Positions 1 to 5,447 of a stretch of 6,067 nucleotides of DNA are shown piece after piece; within the stretch, counting starts at the first letter, position 1, and the number at the start of each line of letters is the position of its first letter. The DNA lies in NCBI GenBank assembly GCA_029858925.1, contig JAOUEB010000094.1, positions 1-6,067 of the forward strand, read 5' to 3'. The translations under genes were made by a program, and so were the position numbers. Below the pieces are notes generated by a model. That model ran no database searches. It saw only the letters and a program-made list of their open reading frames with translations, and had not been told where the DNA came from. This DNA is from Nitrospira sp. (GTDB taxonomy: Bacteria; Nitrospirota; Nitrospiria; Nitrospirales; Nitrospiraceae).

Positions 1-144
1 GACACGCAATGGATCTTCCTGCTCGTGCTCACTCCGCTGGTTACGATGGCGATCTTGTTGTTTCGTGGCCACCTCTTTGCATTATTGCGAAGTTCGACGA
101 GGCGGCAACGGATGTTCGCGCGCCTGATGGATGGCAGCGGATAG
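1..144 (+). CDS. C-terminal fragment of an unidentified membrane protein
   Basis: The frame is open from the first base of the window and ends with TAG at 142-144, so only the last 47 residues are visible. They contain one strongly hydrophobic segment (WIFLLVLTPLVTMAILLF, fragment residues 4-21). A basic tail rich in Arg follows (RSSTRRQRMFARL). By the positive-inside rule this puts the C-terminus in the cytoplasm. The composition is what one expects of the last transmembrane helix of an inner-membrane protein, but no family motif is visible and I cannot name it. An overlapping reading frame at 9-215 has an ATG but gives a composition without protein-like features, so I prefer this one. Confidence 0.45.
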   Translation, partial: DTQWIFLLVLTPLVTMAILLFRGHLFALLRSSTRRQRMFARLMDGSG

Positions 145-305
145 ACTGGTGCATCGCGCAGAAGGCTCCACAGGACTGCCGATTCCTCATTCTCACACCT
201 ATTGGGGAGCCGTAGGCTACTCTAGGAAATAAACCTAAAGACGGCAGTTGATGTAGTCGCAAATGAGCGGACGTCGAATTGTCCAACCATTTGATGATAT
301 TGATG

Positions 306-326
306 AGTTCACCATTTTAGTGAACT
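306..326. repeat. Perfect inverted repeat, operator-like
   Basis: Arms AGTTCAC (306-312) and GTGAACT (320-326) are perfectly complementary and separated by 7 A/T-rich bases. No T-run follows, so it is not an intrinsic terminator. The size and symmetry fit a binding site for a dimeric helix-turn-helix protein. The protein is unknown and the function is inferred only from the symmetry. Confidence 0.4.
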
Positions 327-419
327 GCGGAGCAGGTGAAAAACCACTCGGCTCCGTACCTTATGCGGGGACGTGATCGGCAACTGTCGTTTTGAGGATA
401 AGGACAATCTGTGTGAGGC

Positions 420-451
420 TGGAAGTGTAATAATGTATGGAAGTGCATACA
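420..451. promoter_or_regulatory. Direct repeat TGGAAGTG x2 overlapping an inverted repeat
   Basis: TGGAAGTG occurs at 420-427 and again at 438-445, 18 bp start to start. The second copy overlaps an inverted repeat with arms TGTATG (434-439) and CATACA (446-451) and a 6-base loop. The cluster ends about 48 bp before the kinase GTG, so it sits in the promoter or leader of the operon. It could be a regulator binding site or an RNA hairpin in the 5' leader. Which protein would bind cannot be read from the sequence. Confidence 0.35.
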
Positions 452-499
452 CCGTGCCGTTGTGATGATCTCTCTCTTCTATGGTGAGGGCGTTGAGCC

Positions 500-1978
500 G
501 TGCGACTTTCAATTTTTTGGCGCCTTCTTCTTACTTCTCTGGTGATCATCGTGGTCATGGGAGGAGTCAATCTGTACGCCCTCTTACAGCTCCGAGAGCT
601 GACGGCCATGAGCACGGAGATGGCGTCCTATCACTATCCGGCGGTCGAATCCGCGAAGCGGCTCTTGGGGTCGCTCTACGCGCAATTGAACAGCGAGAAA
701 AAATACCTCGCCACGAAAGACGCCGCATTTTTGACGAACTTCAACGAGGAGGTGGAGGAGTTTCAGCGCACCCTCCAACAATTGCTCGGCCAGGAGAACT
801 CCCCGCAAGGACAGAGCCGTCTCCAAGAGACCGGCCGGTTGCTCCAGGAGCGATTGGCGCTCTTTCACAATGGACTCGGACGGGTCGCCGGCAACGTTCA
901 GACGGCCATGCTTGGATACGAGGATCAGCGCGATGCGCTGATGGACCGGATGTCGTCCTCGATTCAAAGCTATATCGATCTGCACGAGGCGCGCATCAGC
1001 GTCGGCGTGAGCGAATCGCGAGCCAGCGCTGTCCAAGCTGAAGCGGTTACGCAGCAGCTGGTTCTGGTGGCCTTGATCTTCGGATTGGGGCTCGCCGGCA
1101 TTGCCAGTTATACGATCCTGCGTCCGCTGCGGGAGCTACAAGGGCATATCAAGGAAATCGGCCAGGGGAAATTCGGCCAGCCGCTTCAGATCGTGGCTCC
1201 GGCCGAGTTGGAAGACTTGGTGGATACCGTGAATTGGATGGGAGGGAAACTGCAAGAACTCGATGACATGAAGTCGGAGTTTCTCGCGCACGTGTCCCAC
1301 GAATTGCGCACGCCTATGGCCTCGATCCAGGAGGGCACGCATTTGCTGCTCGATGAGATTCCGGGCCCTCTCACGCAAGAACAGCGCACCACGCTTCGCA
1401 TTATGGCCGATAGCAGCCGGCGGCTGATCCATCTGATCTCGACCATTCTCGACCTTTCAAAGATGGAAGCCGGCATGATGGAGTATCGGATGGTTCCCGT
1501 AGATCTCAAACGCATTGCCGATGTCTCGGCCAACAAAGTTCGTCTCTTGGCCGATTCGAAACATGTCCAGCTGCTGATCGAGAGCGTCGGAGAACGGGTG
1601 TGGGTAAAGGCGGACGCTTCGCGGATTGAACAGGTTCTCGATAATCTGCTTTCGAACGCCCTGAAGTTTAGCCCGGAAGGCGGGATCGTCAAGCTGCAGA
1701 TGAAGCCGGATCAGCAAGCTGGCGTGCTCGAAGTCGCGGTGTCTGACACGGGACCAGGCATTGCCGCCGATGATCTTCAACATATTTTTGAGCGGTTTTA
1801 TCAGGGGCGCACGAAGGCCAAGAACGCCATGGGTGGAAGCGGGTTGGGGTTGGCATTGGCGAAGAAGGTCGTTGAGGCCCATGGAGGGAGAATTTGGATT
1901 GAAAGTGAAGCTGGTAAATTGACGACTGTACGGTTTATCCTACGGTCAGCGAAACAGGGGAGGGGACTGGGAGAATGA
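500..1978 (+). CDS. glrK: Membrane sensor histidine kinase, GlrK/QseE-like
   Basis: Sensor kinase of a two-component system, 492 residues, close to the enterobacterial GlrK/QseE length. It starts at GTG (500). An in-frame TGA lies two codons upstream and AGGG (487-490) serves as ribosome binding site, so an earlier start is excluded. Domains in order: transmembrane helix 1 at about 8-28; a mostly helical, Glu/Gln-rich periplasmic sensor of about 155 residues; transmembrane helix 2 at about 186-207; HAMP linker from Pro209 to about 258; dimerisation/phosphotransfer helix with H-box SHELRTP and phospho-acceptor His267; and an HATPase domain with N-box (Asn382, Asn386), G1 box DTGPG (416-420), F-box FERF (430-433) and G2 box GGSGLG (445-450). 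All catalytic motifs look intact. The stop overlaps the next gene's start as ATGA, suggesting translational coupling. The GlrK assignment rests on gene order plus the partner regulator; the sensor region itself gives no ligand clue. Confidence 0.85.
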   Translation: MRLSIFWRLLLTSLVIIVVMGGVNLYALLQLRELTAMSTEMASYHYPAVESAKRLLGSLYAQLNSEKKYLATKDAAFLTNFNEEVEEFQRTLQQLLGQENSPQGQSRLQETGRLLQERLALFHNGLGRVAGNVQTAMLGYEDQRDALMDRMSSSIQSYIDLHEARISVGVSESRASAVQAEAVTQQLVLVALIFGLGLAGIASYTILRPLRELQGHIKEIGQGKFGQPLQIVAPAELEDLVDTVNWMGGKLQELDDMKSEFLAHVSHELRTPMASIQEGTHLLLDEIPGPLTQEQRTTLRIMADSSRRLIHLISTILDLSKMEAGMMEYRMVPVDLKRIADVSANKVRLLADSKHVQLLIESVGERVWVKADASRIEQVLDNLLSNALKFSPEGGIVKLQMKPDQQAGVLEVAVSDTGPGIAADDLQHIFERFYQGRTKAKNAMGGSGLGLALAKKVVEAHGGRIWIESEAGKLTTVRFILRSAKQGRGLGE

Positions 1979-2694
1979 CAGGGCTGATCTTTCTGGCGGC
2001 GGTACTCTCGACAATACTGGGAGGCTGTGCGGCATGGGGTCCGACTCCTCCCGATCAGCCGTACTTTGCGTTGGATTCGGCAGAGTCAAAGGTATTTCAA
2101 GCTTTTGCCAAGAAACAGGATGGTGTGGTGGAAAAGTGCGACGAAATCGGTTCCTGCGATCATGCCTATTTCACAAGGGCATTGCTTGGCCTGTACGAAC
2201 GCCGTGAGATTGCAGAGAAATATTTCGGAAAGGTCATTGCTCTTGATCACAAGACTCAACTGGCCGAATCGAGTAAAGCCTGGATACAGTTGTTGCAGAG
2301 ACATGCGGGTCCGGCATCGGTCTCGTGGCTGGACGCTCTGCTTGGAGCGCCTGCGATCGCCAATACGAATTCGGCAATGGTTAAAGCCACGGATCGTTTG
2401 GTACGGGACTTGCTCAACTGGGAGAGAAACTTCCTGACGATGGAATACTTACAGCGAGAGCTTGCCGACCGGGATCGCAAGATCGAATCGCTGAAGAAAG
2501 AAGGGAAGATGGCCTCCGATCCGGCCTCGGTTCAGAGCCTTCAGCGACAGCTGCACGACCGGGACAAAAAAATCGAGGAGCTGTCCACGCAACTGGAAGC
2601 CTTGAAGCGAATTGATCAGGAAATGCGAGAGAAGGTGCGCCCGATCCGTCCACCATCGACGGTCGTTCCGATTCCGGCGCCGGAATTGCCATAA
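1975..2694 (+). CDS. Coiled-coil lipoprotein of the kinase operon, QseG/YfhG-like
   Basis: A 239-residue secreted lipoprotein. The N-terminus MTGLIFLAAVLSTILGGC is a type II signal peptide with lipobox LGGC, giving Cys18 as the lipidated residue. Ala at the +2 position favours outer-membrane sorting under the enterobacterial Lol rule. The signal peptide has no Lys or Arg before the hydrophobic core, which is unusual, but no alternative upstream start is visible. Two cysteines (Cys55, Cys61) could form a disulfide. Residues about 65-110 look like a single TPR-like helical pair. Residues 157-220 form a charged coiled coil with an internal repeat (LQRELADRDRKIESL at 159-173, LQRQLHDRDKKIEEL at 189-203), followed by a Pro-rich tail. 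Position between kinase and regulator, length and lipidation match QseG (YfhG), which in E. coli acts on the kinase from the envelope. Sequence-level homology to QseG was not tested. Confidence 0.75.
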   Translation: MTGLIFLAAVLSTILGGCAAWGPTPPDQPYFALDSAESKVFQAFAKKQDGVVEKCDEIGSCDHAYFTRALLGLYERREIAEKYFGKVIALDHKTQLAESSKAWIQLLQRHAGPASVSWLDALLGAPAIANTNSAMVKATDRLVRDLLNWERNFLTMEYLQRELADRDRKIESLKKEGKMASDPASVQSLQRQLHDRDKKIEELSTQLEALKRIDQEMREKVRPIRPPSTVVPIPAPELP

Positions 2695-2720
2695 CGAATA
2701 ATTTAAGTGGAAGGCACACC

Positions 2721-4157
2721 ATGGACCAAGAGCACATTCTCGTAGTCGACGATGACGAAGGGCTGCTGCATTTGTTGAAGATGCGGCTGTCCGCGATGGG
2801 ATTCTCCGTGACATCCGCCACGACAGGACAGGAAGCGGTCGGGGAAGCCAAGAAGAAGATGTTCGATCTCGCGATCACCGACCTGCGCCTCCGTGGCGAG
2901 GATGGGCTGGATGTGACCGAGGAGTTGCTCCGTATCCTCCCCGGCCTGCCGGTCATCATTCTGACGGCTCATGGGAGCATTCCCAACGCCGTCGAGGCCA
3001 TGCAGCGCGGCGCATTCGGCTATCTGACCAAACCATTCGACGACAAGGAGCTGAAGGCCACGATTGAAAAAGCCCTGTCGCAGCAACGGATGAGCCGGGA
3101 GATTAAGAGGCTCAAATCGCTGGTCAAGGAGATCTACGGAATCGAGAACGTGGTTGCGCGAAGCCCTGCGATGCAGCGGCTGCTACAGCAGGTCGCCCAA
3201 GTGGCCGACTCAGACGCCACGATCCTCTTGTTCGGAGAAACCGGAACCGGCAAGGAAGTGATGGCTCGCGTCATTCATACCAACAGCCGGCGCTCCAAAG
3301 GGCCGTTTGTGGCGCTCAACTGCGCTGCGATTCCGGAAGCGCTGTTTGAAAGCGAGCTCTTTGGGCATGTCAAAGGCGCGTTCACCAGCGCCCATGGCTC
3401 CAAGCGCGGACTCTTCCAAATGGCCGGCGGAGGCACGCTCTTTCTGGACGAAATCGGCGAGATGCCGCTCTCGATGCAAGTCAAACTGCTGCGCGCCGTG
3501 CAGGAGAGGGAAATTCGAGAGGTGGGGTCGGAGACGACGTCGAAAGTGGACGTGCGCATCATCGCCGCGACGAATAAAGATCTTGGCGAGGCGGTCAAGA
3601 ATGGAACCTTCCGCAACGATCTCTACTATCGCATTTCAGTAGTGCCGCTGTTCATTCCACCGTTGCGCGACCGCCGCGACGACATTCCGCTCCTGGCGCA
3701 GCATTTTCTCAAGCTTAGCGTGCAGCGCGCGAACAAAGAGGTCAAGGGGTTCACGCCCGCTGCGCTCCATCGGCTGATCGTCAACCCATGGCCCGGCAAC
3801 GTGCGGGAGTTGGAAAACGCAGTCGAAAAAGCGGTGGTGATGTCGCGCCAAGATATGTTGACGCCGGATCTGCTGCCGTCGGTCAGCGTGTCGCCTGACA
3901 CGCCGCTCAAACCGCTCACCGAAGCAAAAGAAGAGTTTGAGCGAACCTATTTGAAGAACGTGCTCCAATTGACGGGGGGCAATATTTCCCGCGCCGCCCA
4001 ATTTGCCGGCCGGTATCGCGCAGACTTCTATAAGATGCTTAGAAAGTACGGCCTCCATCCGTCGATGACGAAAGGCAAGCTTGACCCAGAATTGGAAGAG
4101 CTCGAAGACGAAGTGGACCTGGCCGAGGGGGAGCGGCTGAGTTCGGTGAAACTGTAG
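2721..4157 (+). CDS. glrR: Sigma-54-dependent response regulator, GlrR/QseF-like
   Basis: An NtrC-class transcription activator of 478 residues. GGAAGG (2709-2714) lies 6 nt before the ATG. The receiver domain (about 1-120) has acidic pocket Asp10-Asp12, phospho-acceptor Asp54, Thr82 and Lys104. The AAA+ domain (about 143-375) has Walker A GETGTGKE (172-179), the sigma-54 contact loop read as GAFTSA (219-224) in place of the usual GAFTGA, Walker B TLFLDE ending at Asp243-Glu244, arginines of LRDRRDD (315-321) and WPGNVREL (357-364). The Fis-type DNA-binding domain (about 404-447) reads GNISRAAQFAGRYRADFYKML, very like the end of E. coli GlrR as I remember it. A tail of about 28 residues rich in Glu and Asp follows (451-478) and makes the protein longer than the roughly 444-residue E. 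coli GlrR. Its partner is the kinase at the start of the operon. Targets in this organism are unknown. Confidence 0.9.
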   Translation: MDQEHILVVDDDEGLLHLLKMRLSAMGFSVTSATTGQEAVGEAKKKMFDLAITDLRLRGEDGLDVTEELLRILPGLPVIILTAHGSIPNAVEAMQRGAFGYLTKPFDDKELKATIEKALSQQRMSREIKRLKSLVKEIYGIENVVARSPAMQRLLQQVAQVADSDATILLFGETGTGKEVMARVIHTNSRRSKGPFVALNCAAIPEALFESELFGHVKGAFTSAHGSKRGLFQMAGGGTLFLDEIGEMPLSMQVKLLRAVQEREIREVGSETTSKVDVRIIAATNKDLGEAVKNGTFRNDLYYRISVVPLFIPPLRDRRDDIPLLAQHFLKLSVQRANKEVKGFTPAALHRLIVNPWPGNVRELENAVEKAVVMSRQDMLTPDLLPSVSVSPDTPLKPLTEAKEEFERTYLKNVLQLTGGNISRAAQFAGRYRADFYKMLRKYGLHPSMTKGKLDPELEELEDEVDLAEGERLSSVKL

Positions 4158-4185
4158 AGTTCGAACAAGGCGCATGAACGGGGAA

Positions 4186-4222
4186 AAGGCCGCACCACGC
4201 AAGTGGCGCGGCCTTCCTGTTT
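4186..4222 (+). terminator. Intrinsic terminator of the kinase-lipoprotein-regulator operon
   Basis: Arms AAGGCCGC (4186-4193) and GCGGCCTT (4208-4215) pair perfectly. After one mismatch an inner stem CCAC/GTGG closes on a GCAA tetraloop of the stable GNRA type. A short T-rich stretch (CCTGTTT) follows. It begins 28 nt after the regulator stop. The T-tract is short, but the stem is strong. The arms are near-symmetric, but no gene approaches it from the other side in a healthy state. Confidence 0.85.
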
Positions 4223-4237
4223 ATGGGTCTTCGCGGG

Positions 4238-5197
4238 TCACAGTGGGTCCTTTTCTGCACTCCTGGTTAACGGAGACAGGAACGCCGCGACGATTTTAAG
4301 TTTCAGGTAGTTCTCATCACGGTAGCCGTCGGCCCGCCGCTGGAGGACACGGATCTTGTTGTTGAGCCCCTCCACCAGGCCGAGGCTGACCTTGTTCTCC
4401 GGGTGACAGTACGACGCGATGCCGTCCCAGTGGCGGTCGATCATCGCCGCGAACTTCTTGTAGGAGGAAAGCCGCTGCCACCGAAGGCTCTGTTTCCACC
4501 GCTCGAAGAAGGCGCGGGCCTTGGCGGCGAGGCGGCGGTACTCGCTACGGCGAACGGCGTCGAGCGCGTCGCCGAGGTGGCGCACGATGTGGAACGTGTC
4601 GAAGATGACACGTGCGTGTGGTGCCTGGCGCTTGAGCGAGGCGCAAAATGGCTTCCACCTGTCCATCGCGGCAAGCTGGATGCGCGCCGTTTGTTTTCGT
4701 GCCCAGCCTGGCGAAAAAGAGGTCCCTGTCCGCTTCGGTGCGGCCCTTGCCGCCGACCCAGATTGGTCTCCGCGGCCGAGGTCGCTGACGACGATGCGAT
4801 AGTCGTGTCCCTTCCGGATGGCGATCTCATCCACACCGATCGCTCGCGGCGCGGGCAGATCGGCACGGGTGACCTGCCGCTGCCTGTCCATTCGCTCGAG
4901 GTCTTTGACCGTGCTGTCGTGGAGGCGCTCCGCCTCAGCCGCCGCCGCGTTGGTCATCTCGCGGCAGAGCGCACCCACGTGCATGGCGAAGCGCTGGGTG
5001 AAGCGCGGATTCTTAGCCAGCCAGTCGAGGCGCTCTACGAACACGCTACGGCGCCTCGGTCAGTGAACCTGACAGCGCTCGAACTGGAGGTGGATGCGGC
5101 ACCCGCCGGCCAAGAGATCGCGGGCACGGTAGGTCCGTTGGTCGTAGCGCCCGCTCGTGTACCAACCGTCAATGATGATTCCATCGAACCGGAGACT
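4238..5197 (-). pseudogene. ISL3-family transposase, damaged
   Basis: The DDE catalytic residues sit in family-typical settings: Asp in IGVDEIAIRKGH (codon 4829-4831), Asp in AAMDRWKPF (4661-4663), Glu in VEGLNNKIR (4370-4372). The C-terminus (MIDRHWDGIASYCHPENKVS) is also typical of the family. The N-terminal part (GRYDQRTYRARDL, then FERCQVH) stops at TGA 5062-5060, and the same frame continues at SVFVERLDWLAKNP. The longest stop-free piece runs from GTG 5044 to 4238, 268 codons. Bases 4763-4695 match the family only in another frame (IWVGGKGRTEADRDLFFARL), so this block is bounded by two compensating indels. Near 4515-4530 about 65-75 residues known from relatives appear deleted, joining EYRRLAAK to ARAFFERW. 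The first CxxC zinc pair usual at the N-terminus is not seen. It is almost certainly inactive. The long + strand frame at 4403-5200 is its antisense shadow. Confidence 0.88.
5027..5062 (-). other. Hairpin directly after the in-frame TGA, SECIS-like in shape
   Basis: Reading the minus strand, TGA (5062-5060) and two bases are followed by GAGGCGC (5057-5051). Its perfect complement GCGCCTC (5033-5027) lies 17 bases later. Inside the loop, TA-(G)-CG can pair with CG-TA to leave a UGUU apical loop about 16 nt from the TGA. Bacterial selenocysteine insertion elements are hairpins in this position with a G early in the apical loop. The resemblance may be chance in GC-rich DNA, and the surrounding gene is otherwise broken. 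Confidence 0.2.
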
Positions 5198-5200
5198 TAA

Positions 5201-5383
5201 GCAGGGGCGGTGGTCCAAGCAAAAAGATTTGGCGTGACTCTGCCCCGCATCAGCAATCTCCGCAGCGGCCGTATCGACATGTTCAGCGCCGGCGCGCAGA
5301 TCGAGATGCCGGCCTGTCTCGGCGCAACCGTCCGTCTGACCGTCAAGATTCGTCCGGCGGCGCGAGGGGGGCGCTTGCAATAA
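5201..5383 (+). pseudogene. C-terminal remnant of a HigA-like XRE antitoxin
   Basis: The + frame from just after a TAA (5198-5200) to TAA at 5381-5383 has no usable start but reads QAKRFGVTLPRISNL, then SGRIDMFSAGAQIEMPACLG, then ATVRLTVKIRPAARG. This follows the antitoxin family (COG5606 type) consensus as I remember it: QAAKLFGVTQPRISNLxxGKIDLFSIDALxxMLARLG. The second and recognition helices of the HTH and the C-terminus are present. The first half of the protein is gone and the HigB-type toxin is absent. Several family-consensus residues are changed (Leu to Pro, Arg to Cys in EMPACLG), consistent with decay after inactivation. The damaged IS abuts its 5' side, so insertion or a later deletion probably removed the rest. 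Confidence 0.65.
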
Positions 5384-5447
5384 ATAAAATCAATACGCAT
5401 GTCCGATCCCATTTATCATGCCCGTGAGGGTGGGGTGCGGAGGCGTC
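5384..5447 (-). terminator. Possible weak terminator for the LuxR-type gene
   Basis: On the minus strand, GCATG and CATGC (positions 5421-5417 and 5401-5397) form a 5-bp stem with a 15-base loop. A T-rich stretch follows (TTGATTTTATTTATT). The T-run is convincing but the stem is short, so termination here is uncertain. Otherwise this gap between the convergent antitoxin remnant and the regulator shows nothing. Confidence 0.3.

Larger units (their letters stand above)
145..499. other. Intergenic region upstream of the kinase operon, no convincing gene
   Basis: About 355 bases between the membrane-protein stop and the kinase start. It is visibly richer in A+T than the flanking genes, as expected of a control region. 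It contains an inverted repeat at 306-326, a direct repeat at 420-445, an overlapping inverted repeat at 434-451, and a TGTC/GACA pair at 385-406. I see no clear -35/-10 pair and no good -24/-12 sigma-54 promoter, so the operon promoter is not located. A 37-codon frame at 263-376 has no ribosome binding site and resembles nothing I know. Confidence 0.6.
4225..5200 (-). mobile_element. Degraded ISL3-family insertion sequence
   Basis: The span is set by the transposase remnant and by the point where the antitoxin fragment begins. GGGTCTTC at 4225-4232 could be the outer tip of one end, since many ISL3-family ends begin with GG and a T/C-rich stretch. I could not find a matching inverted copy between 5180 and 5450, nor an 8-bp target duplication, so the other end has probably been lost. 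The element lies only a few bases beyond the operon terminator. Both outer boundaries are approximate. Confidence 0.7.

Noticed and set aside
164..211. GGCTCC / GGAGCC inverted repeat as a terminator for the first gene
   Set aside because: The loop is 36 bases and no T-run follows.
263..376. Small + frame of 37 codons starting MSGRRIVQPF
   Set aside because: No ribosome binding site, no recognisable motif, and it runs through the palindrome at 306-326.
367..382. Possible -24/-12 sigma-54 promoter (GG at 368-369, GC at 380-381)
   Set aside because: The spacing fits, but the flanking T, C and TT positions do not match the consensus, so it is weak in GC-rich DNA.
481..1041. + frame of 186 codons starting at ATG 481
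   Set aside because: It overlaps the kinase in a different frame, is Arg-rich and low in hydrophobic residues, and lacks any motif, as expected of a shadow frame.
4159..4166. GTTCGAAC palindrome after the regulator
   Set aside because: Eight bases of symmetry between gene end and terminator is easily chance.
4403..5200. Long + strand frame of 265 codons
   Set aside because: It is the exact antisense of the transposase remnant, whose family motifs are on the minus strand, and its translation has no recognisable protein character.
5063..5380. Minus-strand frame taken as one 106-residue gene
   Set aside because: Only about the last 43-45 residues match the ISL3 N-terminal region; the upstream part is the antisense of the antitoxin remnant, so it is a chance fusion of two relics.
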